From IMG/VR virus record IMGVR_UViG_3300010375_000012, positions 1 to 34,752 of that record: a stretch of 34,752 nucleotides of DNA; one strand, written 5' to 3'. A program made the translations under genes and the position numbers. How positions within the stretch are numbered: the stretch's first letter is position 1; each line of letters begins with the position of its first letter. Below, piece by piece: positions 8,601-15,479 of this stretch. Source of the DNA: a virus. The notes under the pieces were generated by a model. The model made no database searches. It was not told the DNA's origin and saw nothing but the letters and a program-made list of their open reading frames with translations.

Positions 8601-8993
8601 TCAGCTCATCACTTCCCAATCATTAGCAATCAAATCTCTATAAGTAGGCATAAAGTTTGCTTCAATGGTCGAACAATATGCAAATTGATCACCATCTAAA
8701 AATATGAACTTATCCTTCCATAATTTATTGCTGACTTCTTTCTTATTCTTTAATTCTTCCAATGCTTCTAAAAAAGACAATTCTTTATTATCATCTCCTA
8801 CCACAAACCAGCCATTGCTAATCAAAATACTTGCATCGGCAAAGAAGTTATTAAATTCAGTCTTGTAGGTTCTAATGGTTGCATCGTGTTCTTTGGTCGC
8901 TTCCACATAGCGCATGTGGTGCATCTTTTCCCATGATTTACGCCTGATCTTTTTGCCTTTCAACATTTCCTTATAAGCTTTTTCAAAGTTCAT
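8601..8993 (-). CDS. Tandem DUF2829/Tad2-like protein (candidate anti-Thoeris)
   Basis: 130 aa with two copies of the short DUF2829 pattern. Copy 1 runs from FEKAYKEMLKGKKIRRKSW (residues 3-21) to ASILISNGWFVV (54-65). Copy 2 runs from FLEALEELKNKKEVSNKLW (74-92) to PTYRDLIANDWEVM (116-129). Phage single-domain DUF2829 proteins include Tad2, which binds the cyclic nucleotide signal of Thoeris immunity. By homology this may be a sponge for a host defence signal. The second copy lacks the Arg pair before the Trp (KKEVSNKLW against KKIRRKSW), so the two halves may have diverged. The start overlaps the upstream stop (TAATG). The family call is good; the anti-defence role is inference. Confidence 0.6.
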   Translation of the reverse strand: MNFEKAYKEMLKGKKIRRKSWEKMHHMRYVEATKEHDATIRTYKTEFNNFFADASILISNGWFVVGDDNKELSFLEALEELKNKKEVSNKLWKDKFIFLDGDQFAYCSTIEANFMPTYRDLIANDWEVMS

Positions 8994-9286
8994 TAGTTCA
9001 TCCTCATACTTTTAGGTACAATTAAATAATCAAATTTTAATCTCAAATTATTGGAAGTATTTTTAGCATCTCTACTTATATTATCAATGAATTTTTCTCT
9101 CTCGTTCTTATTATTAATGGAAGATGCAATCAGGGATAAAAACCAACAAATACCGCCATTCAAATAAAATTGTCTTAATTCATGGGTATCTACTTTAAGT
9201 GCTATGAAATTGATGATTTCTTCAATTTTAGCATTCACAAATTCATAAATTTCATGACTAATATCTTCGTTGATATTGCTTTCCAT
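8993..9286 (-). CDS. 97-aa protein of unknown function
   Basis: Good ribosome site (AAGGGAAAGCA before ATG). The N-terminal half is acidic and helical (INEDISHEIYEFVNAKIEEI). A short hydrophobic stretch (GGICWFLSLIASSI) is probably a core helix. The C-terminus is basic (LIVPKSMRMN). It lies just after the terminator at 9303-9329 and is coupled to the Tad2-like gene by a TAATG overlap, so it may be co-expressed as a counter-defence partner. No family recognised. Confidence 0.55.
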   Translation of the reverse strand: MESNINEDISHEIYEFVNAKIEEIINFIALKVDTHELRQFYLNGGICWFLSLIASSINNKNEREKFIDNISRDAKNTSNNLRLKFDYLIVPKSMRMN

Positions 9287-9302
9287 TGCTTTCCCTTATA
9301 AA

Positions 9303-9329
9303 TAAAAAAAGCCGGCGGATAAACCGGCT
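9303..9329 (-). terminator. Strong intrinsic terminator of the leftward operon
   Basis: Read leftward, AGCCGG (9329-9324) and CCGGCT (9315-9310) form a GC-rich stem with an 8-base loop, followed by a run of seven T. It lies 63 bases past the stop of the SSB-like gene. The two genes further left would need read-through or their own promoter. Confidence 0.85.
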
Positions 9330-9391
9330 GATATGATGAAGAATGACGAAAATGACTGTATATAACATCATTAGTATAACTTTATTCGACG

Positions 9392-9844
9392 CTAAAATGG
9401 AACGTCCGCATCCATATTGTTAACTTTTGAAGAAGGAAGTGGTGAGAAGCTTTCCACCTTTGAAACATTGTAATCCTTTACAATGTTCTTAGCTGGATAA
9501 AATCCGCCCGATGGATTTTCCCTTTTTTCTTGAGTTTCTATGTCTACACTTCCTTTCTTACCTAAGCAATCGAATGCTCGTAACTCTCCAGTAGAATATT
9601 TATCCATGAGCTTAGTCACTTGACAGAAATGGATTAATTTATAGGCCATCTTCTCAAGCAAATAATCAAAGACTATGGTGCTTTTACCGCTTTCATAATC
9701 CCATACGTTTAACATTAATTTGATCATTTCATTTCCAGATTTTGAAATTTCATCATTTGCCTCTACTACTTCAAATGAATACGTTCCCTTCTCCAATAAA
9801 TTTGATTGTTTCAAAAGTTCTTCTGATGTTGGGGTAAAATTCAT
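9392..9844 (-). CDS. DUF669-like single-stranded DNA-binding protein
   Basis: 150 aa. The pattern matches the phage DUF669 family: LEKGTYSFEVVEANDEISKSG near residues 18-37, MIKLMLNVWD, then a helical and a strand-rich part (GSVDIETQEKRENPSGGFYP). The C-terminus is a flexible linker ending in the acidic-hydrophobic tip NNMDADVPF. That tip resembles the DDDIPF-type tail by which SSB proteins recruit partners. The start overlaps the stop of the Sak4-like gene by ATGA. In many phages these two genes are adjacent and work in replication/recombination. Likely binds ssDNA during replication and annealing. Confidence 0.78.
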   Translation of the reverse strand: MNFTPTSEELLKQSNLLEKGTYSFEVVEANDEISKSGNEMIKLMLNVWDYESGKSTIVFDYLLEKMAYKLIHFCQVTKLMDKYSTGELRAFDCLGKKGSVDIETQEKRENPSGGFYPAKNIVKDYNVSKVESFSPLPSSKVNNMDADVPF

Positions 9845-10698
9845 GCTGTTTCTCCTTTCATTTTAGCCTTGCTTTCCATATGGTTAATCAGTTTTAATAT
9901 GATCTCTTCATTGATTTCGTCCAGAGTAGCGGCATTTGCCTTGTCCAGCCATTTCTGGACGATTTCATCTGGTTCTTTATAAAGCTCAATCAACATTTTA
10001 AGTCTACCAATCTGCTCCTTTGATGCTAGTTTTTCTGCTACTGCATCTCTTTCTAATACATCTTTTCCATAACGTTTTGCTATTTCTTGATAAGAAAATG
10101 GGAATGCTTCACCATCTGGGAATGTTTCAATACGGGATTTTTTTATTATTCCAATTCTATCAGCGCCACGTTTTTGTATTTCAAAAACTAAATCAAATAA
10201 ATAATCCAACTTTTTATAGCAATCAAAAGTCTGGCCAAGCACTGATAAATTATGTCCATATTCATTTTTGGCGTGTGAGGTAATAATCACATTCATATCC
10301 AAGCGCAATAATAAATTAAGCAAATGCTTCATCTGTTTATTAGCTTCACCATAATGCCTACCAAATTCTGTTCCATTTTTAAGCGCAGATTTATCTAGTA
10401 AGTCATTGTAGAGCATAGTCAAAGGATCAATGATTAAAGTTTTATATTCATGTTTTTCGGTTAATAATGCTTTGACTTCAGTGACAAGTTCATCAAAGTC
10501 TGATGTCTGAAAAACTACACCACCAGATTTTTGTAATTGTTTAATGTATTGATCATTAGTCGCACCTTTTTCTGTGTCGATTAAATATGGCCTTGGGAAG
10601 TTTATGGCTGCTGTTGTTTTCCCAGCACCAGCTCCTCCATAGAATAATGCCTTTAATCTTTTTTGTATTGACTCTGGTTTTACTGCTCTTAGTTTCAT
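9841..10698 (-). CDS. Sak4-like RecA-family ATPase (AAA_24 type)
   Basis: 285 aa. Walker A is GGAGAGKTT (residues 21-29). LIDTEKGATNDQYI follows. Walker B is YKTLIIDPLTML, with Asp91. The segment NVIITSHAKNEYG is the sensor-like strand. The layout fits the phage NTPases known as Sak4 or AAA_24, short RecA/Rad51-like proteins that promote single-strand annealing and recombination with a cognate SSB. The adjacent DUF669 gene supports this. The start at 10698 has GAGG 8 bases upstream. The C-terminal ~70 residues are helical and charged. Confidence 0.8.
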   Translation of the reverse strand: MKLRAVKPESIQKRLKALFYGGAGAGKTTAAINFPRPYLIDTEKGATNDQYIKQLQKSGGVVFQTSDFDELVTEVKALLTEKHEYKTLIIDPLTMLYNDLLDKSALKNGTEFGRHYGEANKQMKHLLNLLLRLDMNVIITSHAKNEYGHNLSVLGQTFDCYKKLDYLFDLVFEIQKRGADRIGIIKKSRIETFPDGEAFPFSYQEIAKRYGKDVLERDAVAEKLASKEQIGRLKMLIELYKEPDEIVQKWLDKANAATLDEINEEIILKLINHMESKAKMKGETA

Positions 10699-10758
10699 AA
10701 TATTTACCTCAAGTTAATTTAAGTTATGCACATTTAAGTGCTGCGAAATAAATCCTTG

Positions 10759-10780
10759 AGAGGCATATTGATATGCCTCT
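10759..10780 (-). terminator. Perfect hairpin between early genes
   Basis: AGAGGCATAT (10759-10768) and ATATGCCTCT (10771-10780) form a perfect inverted repeat with a two-base centre. In the leftward direction it follows the 89-aa gene and is followed by a T-rich but not pure T stretch. It could attenuate or process the early transcript before the Sak4-like gene. Confidence 0.45.
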
Positions 10781-10791
10781 GTAGCATTTAT

Positions 10792-11061
10792 CTAAGTATG
10801 ACAATCAATATGACAAAACCATGTATCACAACATCCACCCTTTACCCAATTTGGATCTAACTCATCTCTTAATGTCTTATCACCGCAGCCTTCGCATATT
10901 ATTATTTTGTCTTCCCATATCATTTTCTCAACATAATCAATGAATTGATCTTTTGATGTAATATATTCACGATAATTATCAAATAAATATTTTTCTGCTG
11001 CAATCAAATCAAGAAAAAATACTGAATTATTACCATGTATTCCATAAACTGTTTTATTCAT
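10792..11061 (-). CDS. 89-aa protein with Cys/His-rich C-terminus
   Basis: Ribosome site GGAG 7 bases before ATG. The N-terminal 55 residues are aromatic and helical. The C-terminus holds CEGCG, then GGCCDTWFCHIDCH, enough Cys and His for one or two zinc sites. It may be a small zinc-binding adaptor or host-takeover protein. It lies between two unknown genes of the leftward operon. No named family recognised. Confidence 0.55.
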   Translation of the reverse strand: MNKTVYGIHGNNSVFFLDLIAAEKYLFDNYREYITSKDQFIDYVEKMIWEDKIIICEGCGDKTLRDELDPNWVKGGCCDTWFCHIDCHT

Positions 11062-11064
11062 GGT

Positions 11065-11466
11065 TTAACTCCTATACTCAAATTCACCATTGTCCTTGTG
11101 ACGACAAAGTATCATTCCCATCTCCTGCATATCTTCGTGATAGACATCATCTAACTGGCAATCAATAAAATGCTGCATTTCATCTTCATATTCTTTGATG
11201 GCTTCTGATTCACGGGTTTTATTGGCAATGAAATACTCATAGTCATCAACGTGAATGAGATGGCTTAGGAATTGTTTTTTTTCAGGATATGGAAGGTCAC
11301 TCACTGATAAATAACAACTGTCGGTTGAATAAGTTGCATATTCTCGAATGAGATTTGCGACAAATGATCTGAATAATCTATCCTTCAATTCTTTATCTCC
11401 TTCCTTGGAGCAAAAAACTCTGTCTTGACTTTTAATTGTACGTTGTGCAATAGTTTTACTTATCAT
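11065..11466 (-). CDS. 133-aa protein of unknown function
   Basis: The start at 11466 is chosen because AGGAG lies 7 bases upstream; the frame extends 20 codons further up without a comparable site. The protein is mixed alpha/beta and acidic at the C-terminus (SEAIKEYEDEMQHF, LDDVYHEDMQEMG), with a Cys near each end. There is no signal peptide or membrane segment. It sits in the early operon, so a host-takeover or replication accessory role is plausible but unproven. Confidence 0.55.
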   Translation of the reverse strand: MISKTIAQRTIKSQDRVFCSKEGDKELKDRLFRSFVANLIREYATYSTDSCYLSVSDLPYPEKKQFLSHLIHVDDYEYFIANKTRESEAIKEYEDEMQHFIDCQLDDVYHEDMQEMGMILCRHKDNGEFEYRS

Positions 11467-11530
11467 GTTATATCTCCTGTTGGGTAGATATGATCGTTGG
11501 GGGGAGTTGCGAGCTTCCCCTAACAACTGT

Positions 11531-11764
11531 TTAGGTTAAAATGTGCATTGCCCTTAAAATTCCTGTAGGAAGTGATCCTCCGAAGAAAACGACTATCATC
11601 CCTATTGTCCACATAAAATGTTTGTCTACTTTATTTTCTAGTCTAATTAATGTTTCTCTGATATTTTTATCATTCTCATTTAGATTCTCAATGATTGTTT
11701 CAAGCCTAGTTATTCTTGATTCAACTAGAATATTATATTTTCGATCTATTGCTTGATTGAACAT
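11531..11764 (-). CDS. Coiled-coil plus C-terminal membrane helix protein (XhlA-like), copy 2
   Basis: 77 aa. The N-terminal ~50 residues form a coiled coil (NILVESRITRLETIIENLNE, then IRETLIRLENKVDK), followed by one membrane helix (MWTIGMIVVFFGGSLPTGIL). This layout is that of XhlA/haemolysin-type phage proteins, which cooperate with a holin in some phages. It shares the motif KY(N/D)xLxESR(I/L)(T/S)(R/K)(L/V)E with the gene just upstream, so the two are paralogues. The ribosome site is weak. A lysis role is only a guess, since the gene sits in the early region. Confidence 0.55.
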   Translation of the reverse strand: MFNQAIDRKYNILVESRITRLETIIENLNENDKNIRETLIRLENKVDKHFMWTIGMIVVFFGGSLPTGILRAMHILT

Positions 11765-11785
11765 TTTATTTACTCTTCGTTTTAT

Positions 11786-11977
11786 TTAATACCATCCAAA
11801 TCCTTTAGCCATCATTCCTCCTAATACCAGAATCAAACCAAATAACCATCTAAATTCTGATTTGATACCATCCATGCTTTTATTAATATGTTCCATAGTT
11901 GCCTCAACTTTGCTTAATCGTGACTCAAATAATAGATCATATTTTGTTATGGCTAGTTGTTCTTCTTTAGTCGTCAT
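11786..11977 (-). CDS. Coiled-coil plus C-terminal membrane helix protein (XhlA-like), copy 1
   Basis: 63 aa, with a strong site (GAGGAG, 7 bases before ATG). It contains KYDLLFESRLSKVEATMEHI, a short coiled coil, then a single hydrophobic helix (FRWLFGLILVLGGMMAKGF). It is a paralogue of the next gene. The order coiled coil then membrane helix places the C-terminus in or across the membrane. The pair may form a hetero-oligomer. Confidence 0.55.
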   Translation of the reverse strand: MTTKEEQLAITKYDLLFESRLSKVEATMEHINKSMDGIKSEFRWLFGLILVLGGMMAKGFGWY

Positions 11978-12004
11978 TTCTTATCTCCTCAGTTAATGAA
12001 CTCA

Positions 12005-12181
12005 TTATATCGCGATATCTCTTTTTGTCAATATCTTTTTTTGTTCTCTAAAGAATAAATCTACGCCATGCCTTACGATATCAGACATGCTTATTTTGTT
12101 GACATGAGCAATATCTCGCATCTCATTGTACATTTTATTATCGAATCTGATGGGTAAAACCGTATAATCTTTTTTGCTCAT
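12005..12181 (-). CDS. Ribbon-helix-helix repressor of the leftward operon
   Basis: 58 aa from the ATG at 12181, which has AAAAGGGG 7 bases upstream; ATGs further up are poorly placed. The core is a strand (YTVLPIRFD) followed by helices KMYNEMRDIAHVNKI and SMSDIVRHGVDLFF, the Arc/CopG ribbon-helix-helix layout. A 7-bp dyad at 12231-12253 overlaps its own -10 element, as expected for an autorepressor. It heads the leftward early operon and is divergent from the gene at 12267. Confidence 0.7.
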   Translation of the reverse strand: MSKKDYTVLPIRFDNKMYNEMRDIAHVNKISMSDIVRHGVDLFFREQKKILTKRDIAI

Positions 12182-12229
12182 CTCCATTCCCCTTTTAATT
12201 TTTACTTTCATATGGCAATATTACAATAT

Positions 12230-12253
12230 ATTATAACAATTAACAAGTTATAA
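12230..12253. promoter_or_regulatory. Divergent promoter and operator dyad
   Basis: TTATAAC (12231-12237) and GTTATAA (12247-12253) form a dyad with a 9-base centre. Read leftward, TATAAT at 12235-12230 is preceded by TGT, giving an extended -10 for the RHH operon. Read rightward, TATAAA at 12249-12254 lies upstream of the 12267 gene. The RHH protein encoded next door is the natural candidate to bind here. Confidence 0.5.
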
Positions 12254-12266
12254 AGGATTTATTACT

Positions 12267-12473
12267 ATGGACGATTTGATTACAGAATCAGAGGTTGAGA
12301 AGTTATTAGTAGAGAATGGTATAGATAAAAAAGTTTTTTATGATGCTTTGAAAAATGGAGAGATTTATGTGAAGGCCTATCATCCAGATCTTAAAAAATT
12401 AATGCCTTTTAGGGTACTTGAAATTTTTAATGATGGGTCAATTGAAGGATATTTTGTTCATGACAAGCATTAA
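12267..12473 (+). CDS. 68-aa protein of unknown function
   Basis: ATG with AAAGGA about 10 bases upstream. The sequence is acidic at the start (MDDLITESEVEKLLVENGID), then KKVFYDALKNGEIYVKAYHP, then a strand-rich end (FRVLEIFNDGSIEGYFV). It may be a small regulator, since it is the first rightward gene after the divergent promoter. No family recognised. Confidence 0.5.
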   Translation: MDDLITESEVEKLLVENGIDKKVFYDALKNGEIYVKAYHPDLKKLMPFRVLEIFNDGSIEGYFVHDKH

Positions 12474-12483
12474 CAACAGAAAT

Positions 12484-12492
12484 TGTGGATAA
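12484..12492 (-). other. Perfect DnaA box
   Basis: TGTGGATAA on the plus strand is the complement of the consensus DnaA box TTATCCACA. It lies at the left edge of the replication module (12731-15139). A second perfect copy is at 21766-21774. Two perfect 9-mers in an AT-rich genome are not very improbable, so this is suggestive only. Confidence 0.4.
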
Positions 12493-12610
12493 GTGGAGAA
12501 TAAGATGAAATTTGAATGGGAATTGATTCATGGACAATTGAATAGCTAGAAGATAAAGACGATTATGTGTTAATTTAATGAAGCTCCAACGTTTTATTAC
12601 TGTTTTTCGT

Positions 12611-12641
12611 TATATAGGAGGCACGAAGCCTCCCATATATA
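12611..12641. promoter_or_regulatory. Hairpin in the 257-bp gap before the replication genes
   Basis: GGAGGC (12617-12622) and GCCTCC (12628-12633) close on ACGAA and extend outward through TATATA on both sides with a CA bulge. There is no T run on either strand, so it is not a standard terminator. It may be an RNA hairpin in the leader of the replication operon, or a bidirectional stop. The rest of the 12474-12730 gap holds a DnaA box and a second dyad, but no credible gene. Confidence 0.4.
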
Positions 12642-12670
12642 CGTAAAATCCATTTAACTGTTTTAGTCAA

Positions 12671-12716
12671 GAACAAGTTTAAAGTATTTGTAGATATTTG
12701 CAAATACTTATTGTTC
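12671..12716. promoter_or_regulatory. Extended dyad (operator or leader hairpin) before the replication operon
   Basis: AAGTATTTG (12682-12690) and CAAATACTT (12701-12709) are perfect 9-bp arms around a 10-base loop. Outside them, GAACAA (12671-12676) matches TTGTTC (12711-12716). The dyad ends just before the AAGG ribosome site of the gene at 12731. It could be a repressor operator or a hairpin controlling translation initiation. Confidence 0.5.
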
Positions 12717-12730
12717 TTTAAGGTTTTTTT

Positions 12731-13153
12731 ATGATCAACGCTTATTTTGATGGGATTTGTGATCCTAATCCAAATCTTACCGGCTCACTCACCTGCATTG
12801 GATTAATTGTTAAATTAGATATTGGTAAAGACGTAGAATTACTTCATCATTTTATTACCCCAACAAAAATCAATGGCATTGCCACTAATATTTCTGCTTA
12901 TTATTTGAGCATCTTAAAGATATTTGATTTTATAATTAAAAGCAAAATGGAAAATGAAGAAATCATTATTCAAGGATGTGCTGCTTTAATCATTAAACAA
13001 ATGAAAGGTGAAAATAGCATAGGTGATGGTCATTACCGTCCTTTTGCTTGCGAGCTTTTTGATCTTATTTCTACCCTTAAAAATGTAGACTTCAAATGGA
13101 TACCCAAAGATGAATTAAAAAGTATTATTAATGATCCGCGGTCATTTTCATGA
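12731..13153 (+). CDS. Degenerate RNase H-like protein, probably catalytically dead
   Basis: 140 aa with the RNase HI strand-helix pattern. It keeps the first Asp (AYFDG, D7). Three other catalytic positions appear lost. TNISAYYLSI has Tyr57 where the family has Glu (TNNxAEY). IIIQGCAALIIKQMKGE has Cys83 where Asp is expected (GDSQL). The C-terminal WIPKDELKSII lacks the N..AD motif (Leu129, Ile133). It should bind RNA/DNA hybrid or act as a structural partner, not cut. Its stop overlaps the primase start by ATGA, so it may help the primosome. The fold call is pattern-based. Confidence 0.55.
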   Translation: MINAYFDGICDPNPNLTGSLTCIGLIVKLDIGKDVELLHHFITPTKINGIATNISAYYLSILKIFDFIIKSKMENEEIIIQGCAALIIKQMKGENSIGDGHYRPFACELFDLISTLKNVDFKWIPKDELKSIINDPRSFS

Positions 13154-14055
13154 ATTACATCGATCATATTTATCATGCAATGGCAGCATCTGGCATTGAA
13201 TTTTGCGGAGAAATATTACCTATTGTCAACAAATGGCAGCGTTTTTATAGTTATCAAAAATATCATAAAAATAAAGATGTTTTTGTTAAAATTTTAATCC
13301 CCGGAAAGTTAGCTATATATGGTGATTGGAACTTATCTCAAGAAAATTTTATTTGGCGAGGAAATGAAGCAAAACTTTCAAAAGAAGAAATTTTACATCT
13401 TCAAAAGATAAAAAAACAAAAAGAAGATGAAGAACAAAAAGCAATTAATGAATGCCTAGCTTTATGGAATAAAGCATCGATTGCTGATTATGATCATCCT
13501 TACATAGTAAGAAAAAAAATATATCCTTATTACATCAAGCAATTTAATTCCACTTTATTAGTTCCCATCCGAGATTTAAATGGCGATTTATGTTCATTAC
13601 AAGCTATTTATAAGAACGGTAATAAAAAAATTTATTCTGGTACTTCTTATCAAAATAAATTTTTATTTTTAGGCGATGAACTAACAGAGACGATACGAAT
13701 TGTTGAAGGTTATGCAACGGGAATGAGTGTTCACATGGCAACAGATGATTTAACTGTCGTTTCTTTTTCATCCAATAATTTAAAGAATGTTGCGTTAATT
13801 ATAAAGAAAAGATTTCCCAAAAAGCATATCAATATTTGTTGTGATAATGACATGTTCAAAAGTGTGAATAAAGGAATTATTGAAGGATTAAAAGCAGCAA
13901 ATGCCATTAATGCATCAATTAATTGTCCTTATTTTGAAATAGAAAAAATGAAATACGGAACTGATTATAACGATCTGCACGTTTTATGCGGAATGGAAGC
14001 ATTACAAGGTCAACTTTATAGCTCATCTTTTAGGAATAATTATCATGCAAAATGA
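13150..14055 (+). CDS. Toprim-domain primase
   Basis: 301 aa. The Toprim core is seen as RIVEGYATGMSV (Glu186), then INICCDNDMF (Asp232, Asp234), then YGTDYNDLHVLCG (residues 269-281). These are the metal-binding acids and the TDxND motif of P4/DnaG-like phage primases. The N-terminal ~80 residues (WQRFYSYQKYHKN) resemble the small substrate-recognition part of such primases, but I see no Cys zinc finger. A charged coiled-coil linker (residues 78-100) joins the halves. It overlaps the helicase gene by 11 bases. Likely makes primers at the candidate origin downstream. Confidence 0.75.
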   Translation: MNYIDHIYHAMAASGIEFCGEILPIVNKWQRFYSYQKYHKNKDVFVKILIPGKLAIYGDWNLSQENFIWRGNEAKLSKEEILHLQKIKKQKEDEEQKAINECLALWNKASIADYDHPYIVRKKIYPYYIKQFNSTLLVPIRDLNGDLCSLQAIYKNGNKKIYSGTSYQNKFLFLGDELTETIRIVEGYATGMSVHMATDDLTVVSFSSNNLKNVALIIKKRFPKKHINICCDNDMFKSVNKGIIEGLKAANAINASINCPYFEIEKMKYGTDYNDLHVLCGMEALQGQLYSSSFRNNYHAK

Positions 14056-15139
14056 AAATGTAGACTCAAAAGTTTATGAAGAGATAAAAGAAAAAATAGT
14101 CATTGAAAAATTATGTGATGTAAAGATGAAAAAAATTGATTGGCTTTGGGAAAATATCATTGCTTATGGAAAGATAACTTTATTTGCCGGTGAACCTGGC
14201 ATGGGTAAATCACAAATATTGCTTTATATCGCCAGCATAATAAGCAATGGTGAAATATTTCATCTTGAAAAAACAAAATGCGAACGAGGAAAAGTTTTGC
14301 TTATTACCAATGAAGACAATGTTGAAGATACTATCAAGCCAAGATTGTCCGTATTAAAAGCTAATATGAATAATATTCATAGTTTAAAAGGAATAAGAAA
14401 AACAGATAAAAAAGGAAATGAATATTATGATGTGATCTCACTTGTTGAACATTTATATTTATTAGAAGATCAAATCATAGAAGAAAAATATAAATTAATT
14501 GTCGTTGATCCAATAACTATGTACTTAGGATCAACTGATCAAAATCAGAATAAAGAAATCCGCACGGCATTAGGCATGTTACAAGCCGTTGCCGAACGTC
14601 ATAAAACTGCAATGCTTATTAATAGTCATTTCACTAAGCAAGGTAATGTCAAAAAAGCAGCCATTGAAAGGATTATGGGTTCAGTTGGCTTTGCCGGTGC
14701 TGCCCGTATTATTTTTGGGATGATAAGAGATCCCGAAGATGAAAATAAGCGTTTATTCATGCCAATTAAAAATAATCTAGGGCCAGATGACTTTGGCTAT
14801 CAATATGTTTTATCACCACAAGTTTTGATTAACGGTATTGGTGAGATAAAAACCTGCAAGATAGATTGGTTAGAAGGAAAAGTTGATAAAAAAATAGACG
14901 ATATTATTAATACTGTGAAAGTTGAAAAGGATTCACCAAGACTTGCAGAAACTATAGATTTTTTATTGGAAGAATTAAAGTACGAAGGACAATTTTTGAC
15001 CGATCTGCGAAAAAAAGCTGAAGCCAAGGGAATTGGGATGAATAGATTGTATGAAGCAAAGAAATTACTCAATTTATACGAAGATGATCATAGTAGACGC
15101 AAAAGATGGTACATTTCACCCTCTACGCCTGAAAAGTGA
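14045..15139 (+). CDS. RepA-like hexameric helicase (AAA_25 type)
   Basis: 364 aa. Walker A is GEPGMGKSQ (residues 49-57). VLLITNEDN follows. Walker B is LIVVDPITMYLG (Asp155), and AMLINSHFTKQG carries the His sensor near 197. The C-terminal ~90 residues form a winged-helix-like part (AETIDFLLEELKYEGQFL, MNRLYEAKKLLNL). The order matches RepA/AAA_25 replicative helicases of plasmids and phages. It overlaps the primase gene. Its stop is immediately followed by the iteron cluster, which it may load onto. Confidence 0.78.
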   Translation: MQNENVDSKVYEEIKEKIVIEKLCDVKMKKIDWLWENIIAYGKITLFAGEPGMGKSQILLYIASIISNGEIFHLEKTKCERGKVLLITNEDNVEDTIKPRLSVLKANMNNIHSLKGIRKTDKKGNEYYDVISLVEHLYLLEDQIIEEKYKLIVVDPITMYLGSTDQNQNKEIRTALGMLQAVAERHKTAMLINSHFTKQGNVKKAAIERIMGSVGFAGAARIIFGMIRDPEDENKRLFMPIKNNLGPDDFGYQYVLSPQVLINGIGEIKTCKIDWLEGKVDKKIDDIINTVKVEKDSPRLAETIDFLLEELKYEGQFLTDLRKKAEAKGIGMNRLYEAKKLLNLYEDDHSRRKRWYISPSTPEK

Positions 15140-15410
15140 CGGACAGACGGACAGATAAAAAATACCTTTGTAAACCAATGAATAATATAACGAATTATCT
15201 GTCCGTCAGTCACGGACAGATAGGCGGACAGACGGACAGACAGATCAAAAAATGATCAAGTTCAAAAAGTGAACAATTGTGTATTTTTTAACCTATCTGT
15301 CCGTCTGTCCGTGAGTGAACGGACAGCTAATAAATAATATAAATATATAATATATATATATATATTTTCTTGTCCGTCCGCGATACCTCTTTTCACGGAC
15401 GGACAGATAG
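15139..15410. other. Candidate replication origin: iteron cluster with AT-rich block
   Basis: The octamer CGGACAGA or its complement occurs at 15140, 15148, 15198 (c), 15213, 15225, 15233, 15296 (c), 15304 (c), with close variants at 15320, 15371 (c) and within 15396-15407. Two copies make a perfect 11-bp hairpin at 15196-15222. Between clusters, 15327-15370 is nearly pure A/T, a natural unwinding element. The region follows helicase and primase and holds no gene (the gap is 15140-15479). Iterons, hairpin and AT-rich block together fit an origin. Confidence 0.6.
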
Positions 15411-15479
15411 ACTTGTACAAAATTTGAAATTGGATTATTCTGCATTTTATGGCTAATCATTATTCAAAAGGACTTGAAT

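Noticed and set aside
12505-12549. 14-codon ORF (MKFEWELIHGQLNS) after a GGAG site
   Set aside because: A fair ribosome site but too short to support as a gene. It may be the remnant of a lost gene, or a leader peptide for the downstream hairpin.
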